Part shown: positions 16,628 to 25,800 of the stretch, in pieces | Layout: every line of letters starts with the position of its first letter | Position numbering within the stretch: position 1 is the stretch's first letter | Source of the DNA: a bacterium | Lineage (GTDB): Bacteria; UBA8248 | Assembly: GCA_030922375.1 (NCBI GenBank) | Contig: JAVEPB010000140.1 | Coordinates: 1-37,249 of the forward strand | DNA length: 37,249 nucleotides | Reading direction: 5' to 3' | The notes under the pieces: model-generated | Databases searched by the model: none | Seen by the model: only the letters and a program-made list of their open reading frames with translations | What the model was told of the DNA's origin: nothing | Translations under genes and position numbers: made by a program

Positions 16628-17346
16628 GCGTCACCGCGCTTGTGAACCAGGATCATCGAAAAATAGGGAACCTGTCCGGGGTCCACCTCTTCCAGGGGGA
16701 GGATGCGCTCTGTTTCGAGGGTGGCGCACTCGATGTAGCGGGATCGCGACAGCAGGCCGGAGGCCGCGAGGACGCCCCGGATTTTTTCGAAATGGTTGCC
16801 CACCTTGATGATCACGGCGGCGTCCGCGGCGGCGAGCCGGGTTTCGAGTTCCCCCGCCGGGAGGGGGCCGGGCAGGACGGTCAGGGTGTCGTTCCGGGAG
16901 GCGAGGGCGGCGCCCAGAGACGCGCCGCCGGCCATGATGGAGGAGACGCCGGGAACGACCTCCACCCGGAAATCGTCCGCCATCCGCGAATAGAGATACA
17001 TAAAAGAGCCGTAGAAAAAAGGATCGCCCTGGCAAAGAAAGGCGACATCGCGCCCCCCCTCCAGATGCGCGGCCAGCTCCCCGCTCGTCCGATCGTATAC
17101 CTCTTGGGACGGGAGCCTGTCGGCGCGCATCGGCATTCGGACCGGGATTTCCTCCTTTCCGGCGCCGTCGAGATAGGGCGCGACGATTCGCCGCGCGAAA
17201 CTCTCCCCCGCGTTGGGGACGAGGAAGGCGACCACGGGAGCGGACAGCAGCAGGCGGTGCGCCTTCAGGGTGAGAAGCTCGGGATCTCCCGGTCCGACGC
17301 CGATGCCGTAGAGGGTGCCGAATCCTTTTGGGGCGGAAGACATCAT
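16615..17346 (-). CDS. cobI: Precorrin-2 / cobalt-precorrin-2 C20-methyltransferase (CobI/CbiL)
   Basis: 243 aa tetrapyrrole methylase that methylates C20 with SAM. Features: GTLYGIGVGPGDPELLTLKA at the N-terminus, VAFLVPNAG followed by a SFARRI segment as in CobI, VAFLCQGDPFFYGSFMYL, and VVPGVSSIMAGGASLGAAL. The start ATG 17346 overlaps the cobL stop in an ATGA junction; ATG 17343 is the next codon and equally possible. The 3' end overlaps the cbiG-cbiH start by 13 bp. Order in the operon is cobL, cobI, cbiG-cbiH, cobM. Confidence 0.93.
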   Translation of the reverse strand: MMSSAPKGFGTLYGIGVGPGDPELLTLKAHRLLLSAPVVAFLVPNAGESFARRIVAPYLDGAGKEEIPVRMPMRADRLPSQEVYDRTSGELAAHLEGGRDVAFLCQGDPFFYGSFMYLYSRMADDFRVEVVPGVSSIMAGGASLGAALASRNDTLTVLPGPLPAGELETRLAAADAAVIIKVGNHFEKIRGVLAASGLLSRSRYIECATLETERILPLEEVDPGQVPYFSMILVHKRGDAWKI

Positions 17347-18602
17347 GGCTTGGCAATCCGGAACTGGGTGATCGGCGTGCCCGGCCGCCAGCCGTGAAGG
17401 CGGCCGGTGGTATGAAGTCGGCTCACCTGAAGCCGAACGAGGTCGCCGCCGTGGGCGCCGAAAAACCTTTGTAGCGCGGCTTCGCCCTCGAGGGTGACGG
17501 CGTTGGCCACGAGCCGCCCGCCCGGTTTGAGCCGCGGCCAGCAGCTTTCAATCAGGCTCTCATCGCGCAATCCCCCGCCGATAAAAACGGTGTCCGGATC
17601 GGAAAGCTCCGTCAGGCAGCCTGGCGCCTCCCCTTGAACGGCCCGGAGGCGGGGGGTGCCGAGCGCCTCAGCGTTGGCCCGCAGGTTTTCCAGCCGGGCC
17701 TTCGATTTTTCGACGGCGATTGCCTCAAGGGAGGGGTCGGCGCGGAGCCATTCGATCGATACCGAGCCGGAGCCCGCGCCAACGTCCCAGAGCAGATCGC
17801 CCGGCTTGGGCATGAGAGCCGCCAGCGTCAGAATTCGAATCTCCCGCTTTGTGATCTGGCCGTCGTGGCGGAAGCGTCCTTCCTCGAGGCCGGGAAGCAA
17901 ATGGCCGGAGAGTCCATGTCCCTCGGCGGCGAGTTCGACGGCTACGATGTTCAGGTCCTGTATCCGGTCATCCGGTTGAGCCGAGGCCAGCTCCCGCGCG
18001 GTCAGGGTGACATGGGTTTCGCCCTTTCCGCCGAGGTGCGAGAAAACATGGAGAATCGACCCGCCGAATCCCTCCGCCTCGAGAAGGCCGGCGATTTCCC
18101 CCGGTGAATTCCGGTTGGCTGTCAGGATGGCGAGGCGGGCCTTGTCCACCAGATGAGGCAGGAGGGAGCGGAGCGGCCTTCCGTGCAGGGAGATCGCCCG
18201 GACGCCCGGCAGGGACCAGCCCAGCCGGGAGAGCGCCAGGTTAAAAGAGGAGGGAGCGGGGTAGACTTTCATCTCCTCAATCGGAATCTTTTCGGCGAGT
18301 ATCGCCCCGATTCCGAAAAAGAAAGGGTCCCCTGTGGTCAGGACGCAAAGCTTCTTCCCCCGGTAGCCGGGAATTTGATCGATGAGGTCAGAGAGGGGGG
18401 AGGGCCAGGGAACCCTGGGGCGTCCGTCCTCGGGAAGAAAGGCGAGATGGCGCTCCCCGCCGATGAACATTTCCGCCTGTGAAATAGCCTCTCTCGCGCT
18501 TTTTCCGATTCCCTCGATTCCGTCGTCACCGATGCCGACGAGACTCAGCCAGGGCGCTTCGGAGTTATTTTCCATCGGCGATGCCGTCTCCTGTGCCGTC
18601 AT
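17343..18602 (-). CDS. cobL: Precorrin-6B methyltransferase/decarboxylase, CbiE-CbiT fusion (CobL)
   Basis: 419 aa fusion. Residues from about 18 to 215 are CbiE, a tetrapyrrole methylase (LSLVGIGDDGIEGI, MFIGGERHLAFLP, VLTTGDPFFFGIGAIL, YPAPSSFNLALSRLGW), which methylates C5. Residues from about 240 are CbiT, a Rossmann SAM methyltransferase and decarboxylase (HDGQITKREIRILTLAAL, LWDVGAGSGSVSIEWL, VFIGGG), which methylates C15 and removes the C12 acetate carboxyl. The fused form is called CobL and gives precorrin-8 or its cobalt form. The start ATG 18602 shares one base with the cobH stop (TAATG), so translation is probably coupled. The ATG nine codons further in is an alternative start. Confidence 0.95.
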   Translation of the reverse strand: MTAQETASPMENNSEAPWLSLVGIGDDGIEGIGKSAREAISQAEMFIGGERHLAFLPEDGRPRVPWPSPLSDLIDQIPGYRGKKLCVLTTGDPFFFGIGAILAEKIPIEEMKVYPAPSSFNLALSRLGWSLPGVRAISLHGRPLRSLLPHLVDKARLAILTANRNSPGEIAGLLEAEGFGGSILHVFSHLGGKGETHVTLTARELASAQPDDRIQDLNIVAVELAAEGHGLSGHLLPGLEEGRFRHDGQITKREIRILTLAALMPKPGDLLWDVGAGSGSVSIEWLRADPSLEAIAVEKSKARLENLRANAEALGTPRLRAVQGEAPGCLTELSDPDTVFIGGGLRDESLIESCWPRLKPGGRLVANAVTLEGEAALQRFFGAHGGDLVRLQVSRLHTTGRLHGWRPGTPITQFRIAKP

Positions 18603-19252
18603 TATTCCGCGCCTGCCGGCCGGCGGCCGGCCTCGCGGGCAAGCGCGTTCAGCGCCGCCGCCGCGATGGCGCTGCCCCCCCGCCTCCCGGTCAGGGTGAT
18701 GAAGGGAACGCCGCCGCTCCTGGCGATTAAGGCCTCCTTCGATTCGGCCGCCCCGACGAACCCGACCGGAAAGCCGAGTATCAGCGCCGGTGGGGCGAGT
18801 CCTTCGTCCATCATCTCAAGAAGCCGGAACAGTGCCGTGGGGGCGTTTCCGATGACTACGACCGAGCCGGGGAGAAGATCGGCGCAAAGCGCCATTCCTG
18901 CGGCGGATCGGGTATTGCCGATGGCGCGGGCGTGGCTCGCGGTATCCTTCGTGGATAGCGGGCAGACCACCCTGTTTTCGGCGGGGAGAAGCCGCCTGGT
19001 TATTCCTCTCTCGACCATTTCGCTGTCGCACACGACCGGATCTCCGCTTCTGAGGGCGAGTACACCGGCCTCGGCGGCGCCCCCGGACGCCTCGATCGAG
19101 GGAACGATGTCCACCATCCCGCAGGCGTGGATCATCCGGATGATCACGGCGGACATCGCCTCGCCTTGGCCGGAGAGGTCCACCTCGGCCCCGATGATGG
19201 AGAGCGAGTTTTCGAAGATCTCCTCCGGGTCGCGGCAATAATCAATCGTCAT
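18602..19252 (-). CDS. cobH: Precorrin-8X / cobalt-precorrin-8 methylmutase (CobH/CbiC)
   Basis: 216 aa. It moves the methyl group from C11 to C12 to yield hydrogenobyrinic or cobyrinic acid. The catalytic His is His42 in VIIRMIHACGMVD. Other family blocks are VVCDSEMVERGIT, VVIGNAPTALFRLLEM and ILGFPVGFVGAAESKEAL, with the terminal TGRRGGSAIAAAALNAL segment. ATG 19252 follows GAGG about 8 nt upstream. It lies 14 bp after cbiX and overlaps cobL by 1 bp. It makes the substrate of CobB, which is encoded in a separate transcript. Confidence 0.95.
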   Translation of the reverse strand: MTIDYCRDPEEIFENSLSIIGAEVDLSGQGEAMSAVIIRMIHACGMVDIVPSIEASGGAAEAGVLALRSGDPVVCDSEMVERGITRRLLPAENRVVCPLSTKDTASHARAIGNTRSAAGMALCADLLPGSVVVIGNAPTALFRLLEMMDEGLAPPALILGFPVGFVGAAESKEALIARSGGVPFITLTGRRGGSAIAAAALNALAREAGRRPAGAE

Positions 19253-19266
19253 TCGGCCTGCCTCGG

Positions 19267-20319
19267 CTAGTCCTTCATGCTCTTGGGGCCCAGCGGGTGA
19301 TCGGCATGGGGGTAGGGATGATGATGGTGGCCGTGATCATGGTCGCTATCTTCGCCTTCCCCATGGCTGTGCGCATGGTCGTGGTCATTGCCGTGCGCGG
19401 GAGCATGGTGGTGATGTTCTCCGTCGGACTTCTCCGGTACGCCGGTCCCGATGCCCTCGACGTGGTGGTGGTGGCTCTCCTGAATCTCTCCGACCTGATC
19501 TTCGAACCCCAGGAACTGCTCGCGGTACTTGCAGAGTTGGCAGTTCATGTTGTTCACGCCGTCGAGAATTTCCTGAACGCGGTCGGCGAAACTGTCCAGA
19601 ACAAGGGGATGGTCGTTGAGATAACCGGCCTTGATGAATTCGATTTCGGGATGGCGCGCGGCGACGCGGTCGGTGTGGTCGTAGATGCGCTGGACCAAAA
19701 TCCCGGTGAAAAGAAAGTAGGGGAAAACAATGATTCGCTTGTATCCGAGTTTCGCGACCTGCTCCAGGCCCGGTTCGACGAGCGGAAACGTCACGCCCGA
19801 ATAACACACCTCCCCCCAGCCGAAACCCAGGCCCTCCCACAGCATGCGCATCACTTTGGAAACATTGGAGTTAGCGTCTGGGTCCGAGGCGCCCCTCCCC
19901 ACCACCACCAGCAGGGTCTCGTGTCTCGAGACGCCCGGCGAGGCCCTTTGAACGGCCTCCTCGATTCGAGCGCCGGCCGCCCGGATCAACTTCAGGTCGA
20001 TTCCGAGTTCGCGGCCGTAATCGATCCGGATTCCCTCGTGGGTGGCCTGGTAGCGGTTCAGGACGGAGGGGATATCGTTTTTCGCATGTCCGGCGGCGAA
20101 AAGCATCCCCGGAACGGCGAGAACGCGGTCCACCCCTTTTTCGAGCAAGGCGTCGAGCCCGTCGCGAATGATCGGCGTTGCGAACTCGAGAAATCCCCAT
20201 TCGGTGTCCATATGAGGAATTCTTTCCCTGAGGCCCTCGGCCACGGATTGAAATTCGACAACGGCCCGCTCGTCCCGGCTACCGTGGCCGCAAACCATCA
20301 CCCCCAGTTTCTCGCTCAT
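19267..20319 (-). CDS. cbiX: Sirohydrochlorin cobaltochelatase CbiX, long form with His-rich tail
   Basis: 350 aa type II chelatase that inserts Co2+ into sirohydrochlorin, the early-cobalt step; no ATP needed. It has two CbiX domains. The N-terminal one has catalytic His12 in VCGHGSRDE and His78 in LFAAGHAKNDIP. The second begins around residue 135 (LLVVVGRGASDPDAN) and carries FPYFLFTGIL. A Met-x-Cys-x-x-Cys motif (MNCQLC) near residue 260 matches the Fe-S motif known from long CbiX proteins. The last 60 or so residues hold 21 His, probably a cobalt store. ATG 20319 was chosen; GTG 20325 is closer to AAAGGG and also possible. It sits between cobO and cobH in the operon. Confidence 0.93.
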   Translation of the reverse strand: MSEKLGVMVCGHGSRDERAVVEFQSVAEGLRERIPHMDTEWGFLEFATPIIRDGLDALLEKGVDRVLAVPGMLFAAGHAKNDIPSVLNRYQATHEGIRIDYGRELGIDLKLIRAAGARIEEAVQRASPGVSRHETLLVVVGRGASDPDANSNVSKVMRMLWEGLGFGWGEVCYSGVTFPLVEPGLEQVAKLGYKRIIVFPYFLFTGILVQRIYDHTDRVAARHPEIEFIKAGYLNDHPLVLDSFADRVQEILDGVNNMNCQLCKYREQFLGFEDQVGEIQESHHHHVEGIGTGVPEKSDGEHHHHAPAHGNDHDHAHSHGEGEDSDHDHGHHHHPYPHADHPLGPKSMKD

Positions 20320-20358
20320 TTTCACTTTGCCCTTTATGCTGTAAATAATCGCACTGAA

Positions 20359-20955
20359 TTAGAATTCAACTCCCTTTTGCGCCTTGATGCCGGCGCGGTA
20401 GGGGTGCTTGACCATTTTCATCTCGGTCACGAGGTCGGCCAGTTCGATCAATTCATCCTTTGCCCCCCGGCCGGTGAGGACGACGTGGAGCATCTCCCGC
20501 TTGTTTTTGAGCGTCTCGATAACCGCGTCCAGTTGAAGCTGGCCCAGCCGGACGGCCACGTTGACCTCGTCGAGAACGACCATCCCGATGTCGGGGCGGT
20601 CCATCAGCTCTTGAGATTTCTCCCATGCTTTCTCGGCCGCCCGCCGGTCGAGGTCCTGGTCCTGGGTGATCCAGGAAAACCCCTCGCCCATCCGGTGCCA
20701 CTCCACCGCGTCCCCGAAGGATTTGAACACCTCGGTCTCGCCGGAGGGTATCGAGCCCTTCACGAACTGGACGACACCGGCCCGGAGGCCGTGGTGAACG
20801 GCGCGGAGGAGCATCCCGAAGGCGGCGGTGCTTTTTCCTTTTCCGGAGCCCGTGTGGACGATGATCAGCCCTTTTTCCTCGGTGGCGGCCGCCTGGCGCT
20901 TCTCGTAGGATTTATTGATGCGCTCGGCTTTTTCCTTATAATTTTCATCGCTCAT
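20359..20955 (-). CDS. cobO: Cob(I)yrinic acid a,c-diamide adenosyltransferase (CobO/BtuR type)
   Basis: 198 aa ATP:corrinoid adenosyltransferase of the BtuR/CobA(Salmonella)/CobO family. It attaches the 5'-deoxyadenosyl ligand to Co(I) corrinoids. The modified P-loop is VHTGSGKGKSTAAFGM near residues 33-48. FVKGSIPSGE, VVLDEVNVAVRLG and VVLTGRGA are family blocks. The N-terminal 28 residues are charged, as in homologues. ATG 20955 has GGAG about 9 nt upstream. It follows the chelatase fusion gene by 40 bp and precedes cbiX by about 35 bp. No corrin reductase (CobR) is visible nearby. Confidence 0.94.
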   Translation of the reverse strand: MSDENYKEKAERINKSYEKRQAAATEEKGLIIVHTGSGKGKSTAAFGMLLRAVHHGLRAGVVQFVKGSIPSGETEVFKSFGDAVEWHRMGEGFSWITQDQDLDRRAAEKAWEKSQELMDRPDIGMVVLDEVNVAVRLGQLQLDAVIETLKNKREMLHVVLTGRGAKDELIELADLVTEMKMVKHPYRAGIKAQKGVEF

Positions 20956-20995
20956 GGCGAAGTCTCCGCTTTAATGGTTTCACCGGCCGCCCTCG

Positions 20996-22846
20996 CTAGG
21001 CGGCGTCCAGGAGCCGCCTGATTTTTCCGGGCCGCAGCTCCTCTAACGTTACGCAGGGGAAGCCCCAGCGGTTTGCCCAATTCCGCATCATTCCCAAGCG
21101 GGCATATCCCTCCTCGGTATCGACGAAAAGAAGATTCGCCCCCGTCCGTCCGAATTGGTGGAGTTCCCGCTCCGCCGATTGGACGGGGGGCGAGCCGCCG
21201 AGGCCCGCTGTCGGGCGACCGTCCGAGACGAGAATGATCGAGGACAAAAGGCCCGGCCGTTTTCTGTGGGAGAGGGCGAGCGTCTCGCGGGCCAGCCGGA
21301 GACCCTGGGCGAGCGGGGTTTTTCCGCCCACCGGAAGATGGCGGATTCTCTCCTGCACCCGGCGGACGCTCCGCGTGGGGGGGAGGGCGAGGCGCGCCTC
21401 CCGGCCCTGAAGGACGATCAGGCCCACCTCGTCGCGTTTCTGGTAGGCCTCGTCCAGAAGTCCCAGCAGCACCCCCTTGGTCGCCTCCATCCGGCGGCGC
21501 GCGCCCATCGAGCGGCTGGCGTCGAGAACGAAGAGAAAAAGGCGGCGATAGGAGGGCTTTCGTATCTTGGCCCTGAAATCCTCGGGGCGAATCCTGAGCG
21601 CGGGTTCGCCCGGAATTTCTTTTTCTCCCCGGAGAGCGGCGGCGCGCAGGGTGGCGCCTATGGCGAGGTCCGGCGCTATTTCCCGGGTTATCCGGGCGCG
21701 GACATAAGGCCCCAGCCGGGAGCCGGACTGCTCGGCCCCTACCCTGCCGCCCGGGCTGGTTTGCCGGCGGTTCGCGCGGGCCTCCGGCTGGGGGATGTGA
21801 AGGGGGCCCTCCGGCCGGGGCTCGAACTGGCTGAAGCCGTCCTGGGGCCGGGGGCTTGAGTTCTCGGGACGCTCCTTGGGACGGGGCGGTGGATGCGGCG
21901 GCGGTGGAGGCGGCTCCGGCGGGTCGCATCTCCGGTGAGCCAGCGCGAACTCCGCCACGCGTTCGACGTCCCCCGGCCCTGCGGTGGACCGCTCCTCCCA
22001 GGCGGCGTGGGCCATCGCGGCCTTTCTGATGATAATGTCGGCCCGCATTCCCTCGACGTGCTCACTGGAGCAGAGCAAGGAGATCTCCGACGCGGTTTCA
22101 TCCGGAATACTGACCTCGGGGAGAGTTGCCCTCGCCCGGAGAATCCGCTCCCCGAGGGCCGCCTGCTCCCCGGCCCATTCGCGGGCGAATTTCACAGGAT
22201 CGGTCTCGAAGGCAATCGCCCTCCGGACGACCTCGCTTCGCTCCGCCGGGTCGGCGAGGTTGTGCACTCCCACCGAGAGGCCGAATCGGTCGAGGAGCTG
22301 CGGGCGAAGCTCGCCCTCCTCGGGGTTCATCGTTCCGACCAGAATGAATCGCGCCGGGTGTTGAACGGAGATTCCTTCGCGCTCGACCCGGTTGACCCCG
22401 CTCACGGCGACATCGAGCAAAATGTCCACCAGGTGATCGGGAAGGAGGTTCACCTCGTCCACATAAAGGATGCCGCCGTTGACCCGCGAGAGGAGGCCGG
22501 GGTCGAATTGTTTTTCTCCCCGCCGGATGGCTTTTTCGAGATCGATGGTGCCGAGGACGCGGTCCTCGGTCGCGCCGAGGGGAAGCGAGACGAACGGGGT
22601 GGGCATCTCCCGAATCTGAACGTCCTCGCACTCTTCGCAGATATCCTCCGGGGCGCAGGAGTAGGGGCAGTTTCCGTTGCCCCGGATCGGCGGGAGGAGA
22701 TCAGCCAGTCCGCGGGAGACGCTGGATTTGCCCGAGCCCTTGACGCCCGAGATCAGAACCCCGCCGATGTTCGGATTCACCCCGTTCAGGATGAGGGCGA
22801 GCTTCATCCGCTCCTGGCCCACGATGGCGGAAAACGGGTAGTGCAT
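20996..22846 (-). CDS. ChlI-ChlD fusion: AAA+ / von Willebrand A chelatase motor subunit
   Basis: 616 aa. Residues 1 to about 310 are a Mg-chelatase ChlI-type AAA+ ATPase. It has Walker A GVKGSGKSS at 34-42, a four-Cys cluster at Cys60, 64, 70 and 73, Walker B GGILYVDEVNLLP, and VGTMNPEEGELRPQLLDRFG. A Pro-rich linker follows at about 313-345. The C-terminal domain is ChlD-like with a VWA MIDAS: DASRSM, GGKTPLA and SDGRPT. It would power metal insertion together with CobN, replacing the separate CobS and CobT chelatase subunits of the classical aerobic system. The ATG shares one base with the cobN stop (TGATG), which supports a stoichiometric complex. Cobalt as its metal is inferred from the operon. 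Confidence 0.9.
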   Translation of the reverse strand: MHYPFSAIVGQERMKLALILNGVNPNIGGVLISGVKGSGKSSVSRGLADLLPPIRGNGNCPYSCAPEDICEECEDVQIREMPTPFVSLPLGATEDRVLGTIDLEKAIRRGEKQFDPGLLSRVNGGILYVDEVNLLPDHLVDILLDVAVSGVNRVEREGISVQHPARFILVGTMNPEEGELRPQLLDRFGLSVGVHNLADPAERSEVVRRAIAFETDPVKFAREWAGEQAALGERILRARATLPEVSIPDETASEISLLCSSEHVEGMRADIIIRKAAMAHAAWEERSTAGPGDVERVAEFALAHRRCDPPEPPPPPPHPPPRPKERPENSSPRPQDGFSQFEPRPEGPLHIPQPEARANRRQTSPGGRVGAEQSGSRLGPYVRARITREIAPDLAIGATLRAAALRGEKEIPGEPALRIRPEDFRAKIRKPSYRRLFLFVLDASRSMGARRRMEATKGVLLGLLDEAYQKRDEVGLIVLQGREARLALPPTRSVRRVQERIRHLPVGGKTPLAQGLRLARETLALSHRKRPGLLSSIILVSDGRPTAGLGGSPPVQSAERELHQFGRTGANLLFVDTEEGYARLGMMRNWANRWGFPCVTLEELRPGKIRRLLDAA

Positions 22847-25800
22847 CAGTCCATCACCTCCAGCCCGGCTTCGTTTTCGAGGTAAATTTCCTTGAGCCGA
22901 TCCACGGTCTCCTCCGGCGGCGACTCCCAGTATCCCCGCTCCTGCGCCTCGAGGAGGCGCTCGACCATGCCGCGCAGCGCCCAGGGGTTTTTCTCCTCGA
23001 GAAATTCCCGGACCCGGTCGTCGAGAATATAGGTTTCAGTGACCTTCTCATACATATAGGAATCGATCACATGGGCGGTGACATCGTAGCCGAACAGATA
23101 ATCCACGGTGGCGGCCAGCTCGAAGGCGCCCCGGTAGCCGTGTCTCTGGATGGATTCGATCCACTTCGGGTTCACCACCCGGGAGCGGAAGACGCGGACG
23201 ACCTCCTCCCTCAGATCGCGGACCTTCACCCGTTCGGGCTTCGAGGTGTCGCCGAAGTAGGCCTTGGGATTCTGACCGGTCATCGCCCGGACCGAGGCGA
23301 TCATCCCCCCGTGGAACTGAAAATAATCGTCGCTGTCGAAAATGTCGTGTTCCCGGTTGTCCTGGTTCTGAACGGCCACGTTCACCCCCGAGAGGCGCTG
23401 CCGGAACTGCCCGAACGCCGGGACGCCGGGAGCGCCGCGGCCGTAAGCGTAGCCCCCCCAGGCGACATAAACGTCGGCGAGGTCCTTGTCCGTCGTCCAG
23501 TTGCGCTCGTCTATCAGGTTGAGGAGGCCCGCGCCGTAGCTGCCCGGCTTTGAGCCGAAGACTCTATAGGCAGCTCTCTCGGGGTCGCCGCCGCGCCCGA
23601 TTTCGGCGGCGATGTTCTCCCGGACGAAATTCATCCCCTCAGGCTCATTGAGCCCCGCGACCGCCCGCACGGCCTCGTCGATCATCTCGACGACGTTCGG
23701 GAAAGCGTCCCTGAAAAAACCGCTGATGCGGACCAACACGTCGATTCTCGGCCGTCCGAGCTCATCTAGAGGGATAACCTCGATGCCGGTGATGCGGCGG
23801 TTGATTCCTTGCCGGACCGGCCGGACTCCGAGAAGATGGAGGATTTCCCCGATATCATCACCGCCGGTACGCATGTTCGAGGTTCCCCAGACGACCATGC
23901 CGATCGAGCGGGGATAGTCTCCCGTTTCCTCGAGATAGCGCTCGAGCACCCCCTCGGCGGCGCGGCGGCCGACCTCGCAGGCTGTCTGGGTAGGGATTGC
24001 CCGAATATCCACGGAGTAAAAATTTCGACCGGTGGGCAGAATGTTCGCCATGCCCCTTGTGGGCGCGCCGCTCGGCCCGGCGGGCACGAAGCGGCCATCG
24101 AGAGCGACGAGGATATTCGAAATTTCATCGGGGACCCGCTCGAGGCGCGGGAGTACATCGCCCTTCAGGAAGTCCAGCGCCTCCCGCGATTTCGGCCCCG
24201 GAGCGTGGTTGGTCTTCACCGCGCCTCTGGCCTGAAGCTCGAGGTATTCGATGAGGTCCCCCGCCGTGCGGCAGAGGGGGTGATCGACGCTCCTCGCCGG
24301 GTCGGCGTTCAGCGCTTCGTAATCGAGCCCGAGGTCGTCCGCTATCGCCGCCGGAAGGCCACGGACACCGGATTGATCGATCCGCACGAGGGAGACGAGA
24401 AGGTCGGTGAGGCTGTCCTCCTTGGGAAGGGCCCCGAGGATGTGAAGCCCGTCGCGAATCTGGGATTCCTTGATTTCGCACAGGTAGCCGTCGAAATCCT
24501 CGATGAAGCCCTCGACCTCATCCTCCGAGGGTGGCCGCTCGTAGGCGAGGTCGCGGTATATCTGGCTTTCCTTGAGAAGCTTAATGATTTTCTCCGAGAT
24601 CAGCGGGCATTTCGACGGGTCGAGGGTGAGAGCGTCGGCGTACTCGTCCGCCAGGTGTTCAAGCTTGATCAGGTCGCCGTAGGACTCCGCGCGGGTCATC
24701 GCCGGTATCATGTGATCGACGATGACGGCGTGTGCGCGGCGCTTGGCCTGGGTGCCCTCGCCCGGATTGTTGATGATGTAGGGATAGATGTTGGGGATCG
24801 AACCCAGCGCGATTTCGGGAAAGCAGCTCTCGCTCAGCCCGATTCCCTTTCCGGGGAGCCATTCGAGGTTGCCGTGCTTTCCGACGTGGATGACGGCGTG
24901 GGCGCCGAAGGTTTCGGTAATCCACTGGTAGTAGCCCAGGTAAAAATGGGTGGGGGGAAGATCGGGGCTGTGATAGATGGCGCTGGTATCGACCCCGAAG
25001 CCCCGCGAGGGCTGGATGCCGACGAATACGTTGCCGAGACTGAGGCCCGGAATCGCCATGCCGCCCTCGGCCATCATATAGTTTCCCGGCGGCGCGCCCC
25101 ACTGGCCGGACATTTCATCCCGCCGGACGGCGGGCATCCGATCGAACCGCTCGGCATAGACCGCCGGGGCCAGTTTGTCCGGGGTCGCGCCGAGGTTTTC
25201 GGGGGTCTGGAACTCCTCGTCCTGGGTGCACCCCGCGAGAAGGGCCTGGATGAGTTCATCGCCGTTTTCGGGGATGGCCCCCAGGTCGTAGCCCGCACTC
25301 TTGAGCGCCCGGAGGAGCCGGACCACGCTCTCGGGTGTGTCGAGCCCTACCCCGTTTCCAACGCGGGCGTTCCGGGTGGGGTAGTTGTTGAAAAGAACGG
25401 CGATGCGTTTTTCGCTGTTTTCCGTCCCGCGAAGGGTGCACCAGGATTTGGCGAGCCGGCCCACCTGGGTCACGCGGTCGGGAAGCGGGACGTTTCGCCG
25501 GAGCTCGGCGCCGATGGTTAGATCCCGGTTGCCCTCTTCCTTGAAGGAAATCGGAACCGAGATGATCCGGCCGTCGAACTCCGGGAGGGCGACGTGCATC
25601 GCCACGTCGCGCGGGCTGAGCCCCGCGTCCGAGCCGCTCCATTCCGTCAGCGTGGAGCCGCTCATCACGGCCTGTATCACCGGGCAGTCGAGCCCGTGGG
25701 GGGAGCTGAAGGCGAGGGTCGAGATCAGGACGTCGGCGTCCATCAGGAAGTCGCGCACGGCGAGCGGAGTTCCGCTCTCGTCCGTCTCCTTAAGTGATTC

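Noticed and set aside
19297-21021. Long plus-strand frame of 574 codons antisense to cbiX and cobO
   Set aside because: A shadow frame of high-GC genes; residues such as repeated Val/Met runs opposite the His-rich tail show it is not a real protein.
23809-25521. Long plus-strand frame of 570 codons antisense to cobN
   Set aside because: A shadow frame with Arg/Gly/Asp-biased composition and no recognisable motif; cobN on the other strand is certain.
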